From MPNP01 sp026710155 (lineage in GTDB: Bacteria > Pseudomonadota > Alphaproteobacteria > Rhodobacterales > Rhodobacteraceae), in assembly GCA_965200885.1 (NCBI GenBank), contig OZ241737.1:2852001-2916000 (forward strand): a DNA stretch of 64,000 nucleotides. The letters are read 5' to 3'. Under the pieces are notes generated by a model. It ran no database searches. It was not told the origin of the DNA and saw nothing but the letters and a program-made list of their open reading frames with translations. Within the stretch, counting starts at the first letter, position 1, and each line of letters opens with the position of its first letter. Made by a program: the position numbers and the translations under genes. This document shows positions 51,527-61,416 of this stretch, in pieces.

Positions 51527-52570
51527 ATGGCAAAAATACCCACCACAATCATCACCGGTTTCCTGGGAGCCGGCAAAACCACCTTGATTAGAAACCTGCT
51601 TGAACAGTCCAAAGGCAGGCAGATTGCCCTTATTGTAAGTGAGTTCGGGGATCTGGGAATCGATGGCGACATCCTGACTCATTGTGGTATCGAGGATTGT
51701 GATGAAAGTGGCATCATTGAACTCACCAACGGATGCATCTGCTGTACCGTTGCCGAGGATTTCACTCCTGCCATGGAACAGTTGATCAACAGAACCCCAC
51801 AACCTGACCATATCATTATTGAAACCTCGGGTTTGGCCCTTCCACAACCTTTGGTACGAGCCTTCAACTGGCCTGAAATGAGATCGCAGGTTTGTGTTGA
51901 TGGTGTAATCGTCGTGGTTGATGGACCGGCAGTTCTTGCGGGTCAGTTTGTTGCCGACAGGGATGCCATCGAGAAACAAAGGCAGGATGATGAGAATCTC
52001 AGCCATGAGACACCTTTGTCGGAACTGTTTGAAGACCAGATGGTTTGTGCCGATCTTGTGGTTGTGAACAAGACAGACTTGATTCATGAAGATGAAGTGG
52101 AACATCTGTTATCTGAAATCTCCAGGGTTTTGCGTGATGGCACGAAGGCAATCAAATCCCAAATGGGCAAGGTTGATCCTAAGGTTATTCTCGGACTTGG
52201 GATTGGTTCTGAAAAGGATGTGGCTTCCAGACATGAAATTCATCATCACCATGGCGAAGAAGATGATCACGACCATGACGATTTTGAAAGTCTGGTACTG
52301 AAATTACCGCCCATTGACAATCCGGAAAGGTTCAAGAATACCTTGCGGGAAGCCATCATTGAACATGATCTCTTGAGGGTCAAGGGATTTGGTACGGTCA
52401 CGGGATCACCGATGCGAATGGTTATACAGGCAGTTGGACCGAGGATTGACAGTTATTTTGACCGCCCCCTCAATCACGGGGAACCCAACGACACCAGATT
52501 GGTAATAATTGGAGAAACAGGTATCAAGCAAGCCGATCTTTTCGAAATGTTGGATTGCGTTCCTGTCTAG
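51527..52570 (+). CDS. cobW: CobW-family GTPase / cobalt metallochaperone
   Basis: A 347-residue G3E GTPase. The P-loop is GFLGAGKTT (residues ~9-17), the metal motif is NGCICCTV (Cys70, Cys72, Cys73), and VVNKTDL supplies guanine specificity. A histidine/acid-rich segment (HEIHHHHGEEDDHDHDD) lies near residues 237-255, as expected for a metal donor. CobW delivers Co2+ to CobN in the late-insertion pathway. It sits directly before cobN (4-base gap), the standard order. Confidence 0.95.
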   Translation: MAKIPTTIITGFLGAGKTTLIRNLLEQSKGRQIALIVSEFGDLGIDGDILTHCGIEDCDESGIIELTNGCICCTVAEDFTPAMEQLINRTPQPDHIIIETSGLALPQPLVRAFNWPEMRSQVCVDGVIVVVDGPAVLAGQFVADRDAIEKQRQDDENLSHETPLSELFEDQMVCADLVVVNKTDLIHEDEVEHLLSEISRVLRDGTKAIKSQMGKVDPKVILGLGIGSEKDVASRHEIHHHHGEEDDHDHDDFESLVLKLPPIDNPERFKNTLREAIIEHDLLRVKGFGTVTGSPMRMVIQAVGPRIDSYFDRPLNHGEPNDTRLVIIGETGIKQADLFEMLDCVPV

Positions 52571-52574
52571 CTGA

Positions 52575-55500
52575 ATGCATATCCTTTCCACCACTTCCGG
52601 CCAGATAGCAGATGGAAATGAACCCGTTGATCCAGATCATCTACCTGCAGACCTGATATTTCTATCGACCGCTGATACCGATCTGGCCATCCTATCGCAA
52701 GCAAGCCGAAAATACGCCAACAATACCGATTTCATGCGCTTGGGACAGCTTGCCTGGCTTACCCATACCTATTCGGTCGACCTCTATCTGGATAAAACAG
52801 CAACCAAATCGAAACTGGTCATAATCAGGGCCTTGGGTGGGGTATCCTACTGGCAATATTGTCTGGAACAATTTGCCATTCGATTGCAAGATGCTGAATG
52901 TGCCTTTGTTGTACTTCCCGGTGATGACAAGCCCGATCCGGAATTACTGTCCCTATCCAACATTTCCAGGAACCATTGGGAGAACCTGTTTGGCTATCTA
53001 TTGGAAGGAGGTTTGAACAATGCGGACAACTTCCTCAAATACTGCCGGCACCTTCTTTACCAGGATCCACTCCCTCCACTGCCCTCACCCGAGTTGAAGA
53101 ATGGTCTCTATTACCCGGAAACAGGTTATTATGGTCTGGAAGAACTCCGGCAAGCCTGGAATCCTGAATGGCCGGTTGCGGCCCTAGTCTTTTATCGGGC
53201 ACTTTATGTTAATGGCAATACCGAACCTGTCGAAAAACTGATAGCGGGTTTACGGAAAAGGAAGGTGAACGCACTTCCCATATTCGTGTCCTCCCTCAAG
53301 GATCAGGTCTCGATTGCCTTTTGCGAGGACCTCTTTCAAAAAGCCAATCCGGATATCGTCCTGAACATGACTGGATTTGCCCTTGGCAAGATATCCAAGG
53401 GTATGGATTGGGAACCAACAGTACTGGATAAAATCAACAAGCCTGTACTTCAGGTTGTTCTGGGATCAGCAGATTTAACGTCCTGGCAGGAAAATACCTT
53501 TGGATTGCCACCGAAGGATATAGCCATGTTTGTATCTCTCCCTGAAATAGACGGCAGGATACTATCCCGGGCCATAGCCTTTAAATCACAATCCAGGGCA
53601 AACCCCAATACCCAGTATTCAGTCAATCTGCACGAAGTCAAGGATGATCGATTGGATTTCGTTGCTGATTTAACCGGAAATTGGATAAGGCTGGGACAAA
53701 CCAAACCCAAGGACAGGAAACTGGCCCTGATTTTGGCCAACTACCCCAACAGGGACGGACGATTGGCCAATGGTGTTGGATTGGATACTCCCGAAACGGC
53801 AGCATTGATCCTGGAAGCGTTACATGAAAGCGGATACAATGTATCCAATCAGCCCAAGAATTCTGCAGAATTGATGGATATCCTATTGAAGGGTAGAACC
53901 AATAATCCTGCCAGGGTCAATGTGGATAAACAATCACCCCGGTTATCCACCGAAGAATATGAGCTTTACTGGAAGAAACTGCCACAGAGGATCAGACACG
54001 AGGTTCTTAATCGGTGGGGTCCGATCAAGAATGATCCCTTTCTGGTCAATTCCGAATTTGAATTGCCACTCCACCAGTTCGGCAACATGATATTGGGTAT
54101 TCAACCGGCAAGGGGATACAATATTGATCCAAAGGATACCTACCATAGCCCCGATCTCGTTCCTCCCCATAATTATTTTGCCTTTTATTTCTGGATTCGC
54201 CGGAAGTTTGAAGCCAATGCAATCGTACATCTTGGAAAACATGGCAACCTTGAGTGGTTGCCTGGAAAAGCCCTCGCACTCTGTGAAAACTGCTATTCCG
54301 AAGCGGTCCTTGGTCCCATGCCCCATTTCTATCCCTTCATCATCAATGATCCCGGTGAAGGCACGCAGGCCAAGCGAAGATCACAGGCTGTCATAATTGA
54401 TCATTTGACTCCACCTTTGACACGTGCTGAATCATATGGTGTGTACCGTGATCTGGAAATACTCGTGGATGAATATTATGAGGCTCTGGGACTTGATACC
54501 AAGCGGACCAGGTTGTTGGAACAACAGATTATTGAAACCATGTCCAGAAGTAATCTTGAGGAAGATATTGGAATTGAATCACCTGATAATATTGCAAGCA
54601 AAATGCAAAAACTGGATGCTTACCTTTGTGAGTTGAAGGAGCGTCAAATCAGGGATGGATTGCATGTTTTCGGACAGTCTCCACAAGGTGTTCAGGAACG
54701 TGACCTGATGGCTTCCCTATTGAGAGTGCCCCGAAACAGGGGTGAGGATGGCGATTCATCCTATCTTCGAAGTCTGGCTCGTGATTTTGGTTTTTCAGAT
54801 GATTTTGATCCCCTGGATTGTGAACTCTCTGCCAATTGGCAAGACTGCAAACCTTCCCTCCTTGCAGAAGTTAGCAATGATCCCTGGCGAACCAATGGTG
54901 ATACCATTGAACGGCTTGAACTTTTCTTTCTGAAATTGCTCGAAGGCAAGGAGAGGGCAGGAAAGCATACCGAAAGGGTCATGACCTATGTTGAGGATAC
55001 GTTGAAACCGTTATTGCGATCCTGTGGTACACTTGAAACGGCAAGTTTGTTGAGTGGTCTGGAAGGCGGATTTGTTCGTCCTGGACCATCTGGTTCCCCT
55101 TCCAGGGGACGGGTCGATATTCTGCCTACAGGAAGAAACTTTTATTCCGTTGACAGCAGATCAATTCCAACACGAACAGCATGGACACTGGGTTGGCAAT
55201 CGGCCAGCCTGCTGATCGAGAGATATGTTCAGGACAAGGGGGATTGGCCTAGAACAATAGCCCTGACTGCCTGGGGCACCTCAAATATGAGAACCGGGGG
55301 TGATGATATTGCCCAGGCCCTTTCCCTGATGGGTGTTGCACCCCAATGGGATGACAACAGTGGACGGGTTACCGGTTTTGAAATCATACCCCATACTACC
55401 CTTGGACGTCCAAGGGTTGATGTTACTCTTCGGGTATCCGGCTTTTTTCGTGATGCCTTTCCCTCACAGGTTGATCTTGTTGCATCGGCAGCAAGAGCAG

Positions 55501-56315
55501 TGATGAACCTTGATGAACCGGAATTTTATAACCCTGCTTCAAAACGATATAGGCAGGATAGGGATCAAATTGGCGAAACCAGGGCTGGATTTAGGGTTTT
55601 CGGTTCCATGCCCGGTTCCTACGGAGCCGGCTTGCAATCACTCATTGACGAGCAGTTCTGGAACAACCGTGAGGATTTGGGGCAGGCCTATCTTGAATGG
55701 GGAAGTTTCCCTCTTGGCAAGGACACTGATGGTAAAAAGGATTTGGAAGCATTTACCCTCAGATTGGGAGAAATCGATACCGTTGTCCAGAATCAAGACA
55801 ATTATGAACATGATATATTGGACAGTGATGATTATTATCAATTTGAAGGAGGTATTTCAGCTGCCATTGAAAAGATACGTGGAACCCAGCCCATGATTTA
55901 TCACAATGACCACTCCCGGCCGGAAAGGCCTGTCATCAGGACCCTTGAGGAGGAGATTGGCAGAGTTGTCCGCTCCAGATCGGTTAATCCCAAATGGATC
56001 AATGGTGTCAAACGGCATGGCTACAAGGGAGCTTTTGAGATTGCTGCCACCGTGGATTATCTTTTCGCGTTTGCGGCCACAACCGGTGCTGCTAGATCCC
56101 ATCATTTTGATCTGGCCTATTCCGCCTATCTGGAGGACGATGATACCAGAAAGTTCATTCAGGACAACAACCCTGATGCTTTGAGGGAAATTGTCAATCG
56201 GTTTCTTGAAGCGATGGACAGAAACCTCTGGAAACCGAAATTGAATTCCACAAGGAATTTACTGTTGGAAATTTTAAGCCTGTACTCAACTGAGGAGAAA
56301 ACCGATGAACACTGA
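52575..56315 (+). CDS. cobN: Cobaltochelatase subunit CobN
   Basis: A 1246-residue protein, full length for CobN, the large catalytic subunit that inserts Co2+ into hydrogenobyrinate a,c-diamide with ATP. Family words include HLGKHGNLEWLPGKALALC, RAESYGVYRDLE, PGPSGSPSRGRVDILPTGRN, YPNRDGRLANGVG and TAWGTSNMRTGGDDIAQAL. The AAA+ partner subunits CobS and CobT are not in the window. The longest intact frame here. cobO begins inside its last 11 bases. Confidence 0.97.
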   Translation: MHILSTTSGQIADGNEPVDPDHLPADLIFLSTADTDLAILSQASRKYANNTDFMRLGQLAWLTHTYSVDLYLDKTATKSKLVIIRALGGVSYWQYCLEQFAIRLQDAECAFVVLPGDDKPDPELLSLSNISRNHWENLFGYLLEGGLNNADNFLKYCRHLLYQDPLPPLPSPELKNGLYYPETGYYGLEELRQAWNPEWPVAALVFYRALYVNGNTEPVEKLIAGLRKRKVNALPIFVSSLKDQVSIAFCEDLFQKANPDIVLNMTGFALGKISKGMDWEPTVLDKINKPVLQVVLGSADLTSWQENTFGLPPKDIAMFVSLPEIDGRILSRAIAFKSQSRANPNTQYSVNLHEVKDDRLDFVADLTGNWIRLGQTKPKDRKLALILANYPNRDGRLANGVGLDTPETAALILEALHESGYNVSNQPKNSAELMDILLKGRTNNPARVNVDKQSPRLSTEEYELYWKKLPQRIRHEVLNRWGPIKNDPFLVNSEFELPLHQFGNMILGIQPARGYNIDPKDTYHSPDLVPPHNYFAFYFWIRRKFEANAIVHLGKHGNLEWLPGKALALCENCYSEAVLGPMPHFYPFIINDPGEGTQAKRRSQAVIIDHLTPPLTRAESYGVYRDLEILVDEYYEALGLDTKRTRLLEQQIIETMSRSNLEEDIGIESPDNIASKMQKLDAYLCELKERQIRDGLHVFGQSPQGVQERDLMASLLRVPRNRGEDGDSSYLRSLARDFGFSDDFDPLDCELSANWQDCKPSLLAEVSNDPWRTNGDTIERLELFFLKLLEGKERAGKHTERVMTYVEDTLKPLLRSCGTLETASLLSGLEGGFVRPGPSGSPSRGRVDILPTGRNFYSVDSRSIPTRTAWTLGWQSASLLIERYVQDKGDWPRTIALTAWGTSNMRTGGDDIAQALSLMGVAPQWDDNSGRVTGFEIIPHTTLGRPRVDVTLRVSGFFRDAFPSQVDLVASAARAVMNLDEPEFYNPASKRYRQDRDQIGETRAGFRVFGSMPGSYGAGLQSLIDEQFWNNREDLGQAYLEWGSFPLGKDTDGKKDLEAFTLRLGEIDTVVQNQDNYEHDILDSDDYYQFEGGISAAIEKIRGTQPMIYHNDHSRPERPVIRTLEEEIGRVVRSRSVNPKWINGVKRHGYKGAFEIAATVDYLFAFAATTGAARSHHFDLAYSAYLEDDDTRKFIQDNNPDALREIVNRFLEAMDRNLWKPKLNSTRNLLLEILSLYSTEEKTDEH

Positions 56316-56916
56316 TAACTTTGAAAGACACAAGGTAAAGATGGCCAAGAAGAAGGTTGCACGGGATAAAATCATGGCAACCAAGACCGAATCAAAGGGA
56401 TTGGTCATTGTGCATACCGGTAAGGGAAAGGGGAAATCCTCTGCAGCTTTCGGCATGATTTTCAGATGCATTGCCCATGAGATACCTAGTGCCGTGGTGC
56501 AATTCATCAAGGGTGGCATGTCAACTGGTGAAAGGGACCTGATTCAGGAACATTTTTCAGACCGATGCAAGTTTTTCACCATGGGTGAAGGCTTCACATG
56601 GGAAACCCAGGACAAGGAGCGTGATATTCTGATGACCAGAAGGGCCTGGGACCTTTCGAAACAATTGATTGCCAACTCGGAAATCAAGATGGTTCTCTTG
56701 GATGAGATCAATATTTCATTACGATATGGTTACCTACCTGTTGAAGAAGTGGTTGAATTTCTAACAAAACATAAACCGGAAGATACCCATGTGATCCTAA
56801 CGGGCAGAAATGCCAGTGAGCAACTTATTGAAATAGCTGATCTGGCTACGGAAATGGAAATGATCAAGCATCCATTCAGATCAGGTGTCAAGGCCCAAAA
56901 GGGTATAGAATTCTAA
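56305..56916 (+). CDS. cobO: Cob(I)yrinic acid a,c-diamide adenosyltransferase
   Basis: A 203-residue CobO/BtuR-type enzyme that transfers the adenosyl group from ATP to the Co(I) corrinoid. The unusual P-loop HTGKGKGKSSAAFGM is near residues 37-51; VQFIKGGMSTGERDL, LLDEINISLRYGYL, and VILTGRNASEQLIE follow the family order. The ATG overlaps the end of cobN by 11 bases. Start confirmed by this coupling, though it lies ahead of a basic N-terminal stretch (KVKMAKKKVARDK) typical of the family. Confidence 0.95.
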   Translation: MNTDNFERHKVKMAKKKVARDKIMATKTESKGLVIVHTGKGKGKSSAAFGMIFRCIAHEIPSAVVQFIKGGMSTGERDLIQEHFSDRCKFFTMGEGFTWETQDKERDILMTRRAWDLSKQLIANSEIKMVLLDEINISLRYGYLPVEEVVEFLTKHKPEDTHVILTGRNASEQLIEIADLATEMEMIKHPFRSGVKAQKGIEF

Positions 56917-56941
56917 ACCCTTATGATATAGACCGTTAACA

Positions 56942-58408
56942 ATGTCTCCACTTACCATCATGATCCAGGGTGCAGGATCAAATGTGGGAAAGTCCCTGCT
57001 GGTGGCCAGTATTTGTCGAGCCTATACAAACAGGGGGTACAAGGTGGCGCCCTTCAAGCCCCAGAACATGTCGAACAACTCTTCCGTGACCAAGGAGGGC
57101 CTGGAAATAGGAAGGGCCCAATCCCTTCAGGCCATGGCCTGCAAGGTTGAACCTTCAATTCACATGAATCCGGTACTGCTCAAGCCGGAGTCCAATCGAA
57201 GGTCCCAAATCATTGTCCAGGGCAAAGCTCATGCAATCTGTGATTCCATGGATTATTTCAAACTGAAACCGTGCCTGATGACCCCAGTCATGGAAAGTTT
57301 CAGATTGCTGGGCCAGTCTTGTGACATGATCATTGTCGAAGGAGCTGGCAGTCCCGCTGAAATCAACCTCAGGAAGGACGATATAGCCAATATGGGGTTT
57401 GCACGGCATTCCAATACACCCGTAATTCTGATAGGAGACATTGATCGGGGAGGTGTCATAGCCCAAATGGTCGGTACCAGGCAAGTCCTCTCTACAGAGG
57501 ACAGGGAAATGATCAGTGGGTTTGTCATCAATAAATTCAGGGGAACAACCGCATTGTTTGAGGAGGGATATAGATATATTGAAGAACAAACGAAATGGGT
57601 TGGGCTGGGAATACTTCCATGGCTTGAAGCTGCCAGCAATCTACCATCCGAGGATTCGCTCTCGTTGACCTCTTCAGAATCAGACAAGCAAGGCAAACTG
57701 AAGGTTTGCTATCTGGCCCTGGACAAGATAGCCAATTTTGATGACCTCGATCCCCTTGATAACCATCCGGAAATAATTGTCAGGCCCGTCCAGCCCGGTA
57801 ATCCACTGCCTGTAGATGCCGATCTGGTCATTATACCGGGAAGCAAGTCAACCAGAAATGACATGGCTTTCATCAGAAAGCAGGGATGGAATCATGATCT
57901 CATTGCATATTATCGACGTGGGGGCAGAATTCTGGGCTTGTGTGGAGGCTATCAGATACTTGGCAAGCAAATCAATGATCCCGGCGGTATTGAGGGGGAA
58001 CCCGGTTCGCAGCCTGGTTTGGGTTTATTGGACGTGGAAACGAATATGGCTGATGAAAAGCAAGTCGGGGTTACCCAAGCCAGGTGGAGGAATCATGCTT
58101 TCACTGCCTATGAAATTCACAAGGGGAAAACTTCCGGGCATGATTGCAGCCGATACTTTGCCCAGACCGAATGGGAGGGAAACTGGATTGATGAAGGTGC
58201 AACCTCACCTGATGGCAGGATTCAGGGAACCTATCTGCATGGGTTGTTCACAAATGACGGTTTTCGTTCCAAATACCTGGCTTCAATCAGGCAAGGTCTG
58301 GCTGATTACAATTATGGGGAACTGGTTGAAAAGACGCTGGATGACATGGCCCATCAGGTCGAGACACATCTTGACCTCGACCGCATGTTGGAATTGATGA
58401 AATCCTGA
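56942..58408 (+). CDS. cobQ: Cobyric acid synthase
   Basis: A 488-residue glutamine-dependent amidotransferase that amidates side chains b, d, e and g of adenosylcobyrinic a,c-diamide. The N-terminal P-loop-like domain opens MIQGAGSNVGKSLLVASI and has APFKPQNMSNNS and IVEGAGSPAEINL. The C-terminal class I domain has the nucleophile in GLCGGYQILGK (about Cys334) and the partner His in GTYLHGLF (about His433). Last gene of the plus-strand block, 25 bases after cobO, and separated by only 5 bases from the convergent hemA. Confidence 0.96.
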   Translation: MSPLTIMIQGAGSNVGKSLLVASICRAYTNRGYKVAPFKPQNMSNNSSVTKEGLEIGRAQSLQAMACKVEPSIHMNPVLLKPESNRRSQIIVQGKAHAICDSMDYFKLKPCLMTPVMESFRLLGQSCDMIIVEGAGSPAEINLRKDDIANMGFARHSNTPVILIGDIDRGGVIAQMVGTRQVLSTEDREMISGFVINKFRGTTALFEEGYRYIEEQTKWVGLGILPWLEAASNLPSEDSLSLTSSESDKQGKLKVCYLALDKIANFDDLDPLDNHPEIIVRPVQPGNPLPVDADLVIIPGSKSTRNDMAFIRKQGWNHDLIAYYRRGGRILGLCGGYQILGKQINDPGGIEGEPGSQPGLGLLDVETNMADEKQVGVTQARWRNHAFTAYEIHKGKTSGHDCSRYFAQTEWEGNWIDEGATSPDGRIQGTYLHGLFTNDGFRSKYLASIRQGLADYNYGELVEKTLDDMAHQVETHLDLDRMLELMKS

Positions 58409-58413
58409 TTGCT

Positions 58414-59634
58414 TCAGGCAACCGCCCGATACAATGCGCATCGGGACCACAACGCGGAAAGGGCATTGGCCAAATAACCCACATCCTTTTCACAATGCAG
58501 GGCCGAGGGTGTAATTCGCAATCTTTCAGTTCCCTTGGGCACGGTTGGGTAATTTATCGGTTGAACATAAATGCCGAAATCTTCCAACAGCAGGTTGGCT
58601 AGCATCTTGCACTTGGCCGGATCCTTGGTCATTACCGGTACGATATGACCCTGATTATCAATATGTGGAACACCATGATCATCAAGCCTTGAACGAAGCA
58701 GATGAACCATGTTTTTCTGACGGTTTCTCTCAATCTGGCTTACCTTCAAATGCCTGACTGAAGCGAGTGCACCGGCCAAAATTGCCGGTGGAAGAGCCGT
58801 TGTGAAAATAAACCCGCTGGCAAAGGATCTGATGAAATCAACACTCTCCCTAGAACCTGCAATGTATCCACCGATCAAACCATAGGCCTTACCGAGTGTT
58901 CCCTGAATGATGGACACCTGATCCATCACTCCATCCTGCTCGGCAATTCCACCACCACGATGACCGTAAATACCAACGGCATGAACCTCGTCAAGATAGG
59001 TCAATGCGCCATGTTTATTGGCCACTTCACAGATTTCACCAACCGGTGCTATGTCACCATCCATGGAATGGATGGATTCAAATGCGACAATTTTCATGGT
59101 TGATGAATCATAGGCGGAAAGTTTCCTTTCCAGATCTTCAACATTGTTTCTCTGCCAGATTTCTTTTCTGACCCTGGAATGTCTTATGCCTTCGATCATG
59201 GAAGCATGGTTTTTTTCGTCGGAAAAGATGACTGCATTGGGGAGGCGGGATCCAAGGGTGGAAAGGGATGCCCAATTGGCAACATATCCTGAGGTAAACA
59301 GGAGGGCTGCCTCCTTGTTGTGCAGGTCTGCCAATTCCTGCTCGAGCAATTCATGATAATGGGTTGTACCAGATATATTTCTCGTTCCCCCTGCCCCGGC
59401 ACCACTCTGCCAGGCGGCATCGCTCATGGCCTGGATGACTTTCGTATTTTGTCCCATGCCCAAATAATCATTCGAGCACCAGACTGACACATCCCTTATG
59501 CCATCAGGCGCATAGTTCCTGGCCCGGGGGAATTCACCCCTATATCTTTCAATCTCGGCAAAAACACGGTAATTTCCCTCCTCCTTGAGGGCGTCAAGCT
59601 GCTTTTGGAATTGCAAGTTAAATGAATGATCCAA
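58414..59634 (-). CDS. hemA: 5-aminolevulinate synthase
   Basis: A 406-residue PLP enzyme that condenses glycine with succinyl-CoA (C4 route), the first step of tetrapyrrole synthesis in alphaproteobacteria. The N-terminus WCSNDYLGMGQNTKVIQAM, the glycine-binding SGAGAGGTRNISGTTHYHE, DEVHAVGIYG, and the PLP lysine in GTLGKAYGLIGGYIAG (about Lys249) are all present. Position next to the cob genes links precursor supply to cobalamin synthesis. Convergent with cobQ. Confidence 0.96.
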   Translation of the reverse strand: MDHSFNLQFQKQLDALKEEGNYRVFAEIERYRGEFPRARNYAPDGIRDVSVWCSNDYLGMGQNTKVIQAMSDAAWQSGAGAGGTRNISGTTHYHELLEQELADLHNKEAALLFTSGYVANWASLSTLGSRLPNAVIFSDEKNHASMIEGIRHSRVRKEIWQRNNVEDLERKLSAYDSSTMKIVAFESIHSMDGDIAPVGEICEVANKHGALTYLDEVHAVGIYGHRGGGIAEQDGVMDQVSIIQGTLGKAYGLIGGYIAGSRESVDFIRSFASGFIFTTALPPAILAGALASVRHLKVSQIERNRQKNMVHLLRSRLDDHGVPHIDNQGHIVPVMTKDPAKCKMLANLLLEDFGIYVQPINYPTVPKGTERLRITPSALHCEKDVGYLANALSALWSRCALYRAVA

Positions 59635-59858
59635 AATTGTTTCCCCTAGCCTCTTTTCAAAAGCTCGAAATGATATCGCATGTTAAATCCATTTATACCG
59701 ATTTGCTGTAATTTTAAGAGTTTGTTCCCTAAGTCTGGAAAGTTGAAAGCGCCCTGTTTAAGGTTATGGTACGATCCTCGATTTTATCCCCGAATACGGA
59801 GGAAAACCATGAACTGCAACAAGGCCACCCGGAAGAGATATAGGGAACAAACAATTAC

Positions 59859-60032
59859 ATGCAATACAACCTGACTGAAAGTGAATGGGAGTTGATTGAG
59901 CCATTGCTGCCGGAGCAGGGGCGTATGGGAAGATCCGGCAAGACCGATTTGAGGAGGATATGCCATGCAATACCTTCTGTCAATAACAAAATAGGATGCT
60001 TACATGTCTATCTAGTATCCCACCATTATTGA
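59859..60032 (+). pseudogene. IS5-family transposase N-terminal relic
   Basis: The frame starting at the ATG at 59859 reads MQYNLTESEWELIEPLLPEQ, then GRSGKTDLRRICHAI, the IS5-type N-terminal (DUF4096) signature. After ~50 codons it enters the left inverted repeat of an IS630 relic and stops within it at 60030-60032. The C-terminal part of the same type of transposase reappears beyond the IS630 relic. A short upstream ORF (MNCNKATRKRYREQ) precedes it. Not functional. Confidence 0.75.
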
Positions 60033-60763
60033 TTTGATGGGTATAGCGGCTTCTGCAATCATCGTTTCCCTGTCGGGCATGCGCCGCTACCGTGGGGACG
60101 GGGCATTCATCCCGGTCTATGCCATGTTCAGCCAGCTGCCGTGCCCCGGGGTGTGATGAACCTTGAATCTCCTGGACAATTCGGCCGCCTGCCCGGGTTC
60201 GAGGGCCTCGTACAGGACAGTCTTCCGGTCGGGAAAGTGGATATCAGCCAGATCCTGCAACACCTTGGCGGAGTCCCTTCCGGTCCGGCGGTTTGTGGCC
60301 TTGACATGTCGCCATCCTTCGAGGGGAACATGAACAGGTTGGCCGTGCCTTGCTGGAAGCGGTATCCGGGTCTCCTGCTTCGAGGTCCCGATGGCGGAAC
60401 CCAGGCACAGACGAAATCGGCATTCTTCCCGGGAGGAATGACCCGGCACTTCCCGCGCCAAGGCTTCAGGCCGTTTCCTTCAATGCCTGCCGCACCTTTA
60501 CCGCCGACATGCCGTCAACGATGCAACGCACATGCCGACGCCCTTCCGGTGTCAGCCTGACCCGGTGAATCTTCCTGCCTGTTCCATGACTGCCTCCCTT
60601 CAACCGGAACGGGTGCAACCACCAGGACCGGCTGGGCCGTTGTTGGAACCGGAAACATTGATGATCTGCTCCTGATGTTGTGGCGGGTATGGGCAACGGG
60701 GAGGAATTTGCAAATGGCCGGGGTCAATGGGGCATGACCATCATTTCAATATTGGTGGGATAC
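60015..60763 (-). mobile_element. Degenerate IS630-family element with 18-bp terminal repeats
   Basis: GTATCCCACCATTATTGA at 60015-60032 and TCAATATTGGTGGGATAC at 60746-60763 are inverted repeats matching at 17 of 18 positions, flanked on both sides by TA, the target duplicated by IS630/Tc1 elements. The interior is GC-rich unlike the host. On the minus strand it holds broken transposase pieces: HRVRLTPEGRRHVRCIVDG (N-terminal), and DIHFPDRKTVLYEALEPG with VHHTPGHGSWLNMA (catalytic region near the end). Large deletions and frame changes separate them. The element inserted into an IS5 relic. Confidence 0.8.
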
Positions 60764-60864
60764 TAGTAAGGTGAGTACCCAAAATAAAAGTTCACAAAAA
60801 AATGTTTAAAAGCGCGCCATTTTTCACTGTCTGGAGCCATTTCCATGCCTAGTCAAAGTCCGGT

Positions 60865-61382
60865 GTGCTGACCTGCAAGTTGCAGCGTTTGCAGGAGGTT
60901 GCCTGCCAACTTGATGGCCGTTCACCAAGTCTCAGTGCTGGCATTATTGACAGCCAGAGTGTCAAGACTGACGTTGAAGGTTACCCAGTGGGGATTGTGG
61001 TCCATCCTGCCTCGGTCCAGAACCGGGATGGTCCTCCCGGGGTTGTTGAAGGGGCTCTTGCCAAGGCTCCGGAGATCACCAGGATCTGGGCTGACAGCGG
61101 GGATATGCCGCCCCCAGATTGGAAAAGGCCCTGAAGGAGCTGGATATCAGTGCGGATCTTGAAATTGTCCGGAAAGCAAGGGTTTCGAAGCCCTTCCCCA
61201 ACGTTGGGTTGTGGAACGAACCTTTGTCTGGATGGGAAGATGCCGTCCCCTGTCCAGGGATTATCAGAGAACCTTGGCAAGTGCACAAGTGGGGGGGGGG
61301 GACGCTGGCAACTTGCCGGTTCCTGATGCACCGGATTGCCCGTTTGATAGAGGAAACAGGAATGGAATCAGTACAATCGTGA
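60865..61382 (+). pseudogene. IS5-family transposase C-terminal relic
   Basis: Plus-strand pieces in changing frames match the catalytic half of IS5 transposases: LSAGIIDSQSVKT (first Asp), GIVVHPASVQNRDGPPGV, TRIWADSGDMPPP (second Asp), DLEIVRKARVSKPFPNV and, in another frame, VVERTFVWMGRCRPLSRDYQ (Glu region). A block normally between SQSVKT and VVHPA is missing, and an 11-base G tract near 61291 sits at a frame change. Probably the remaining half of the element that begins at 59859, split by the IS630 insertion and by further deletion. Confidence 0.7.
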
Positions 61383-61416
61383 CTTATGATTCAGGCCCTA
61401 AGGCTATCTCGTAATA

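Noticed and set aside
54000..56200. Numerous long antisense ORFs inside cobN, cobQ and the other cob genes.
   Set aside because: They are shadows of strongly coding sequence on the plus strand and show no independent motifs.
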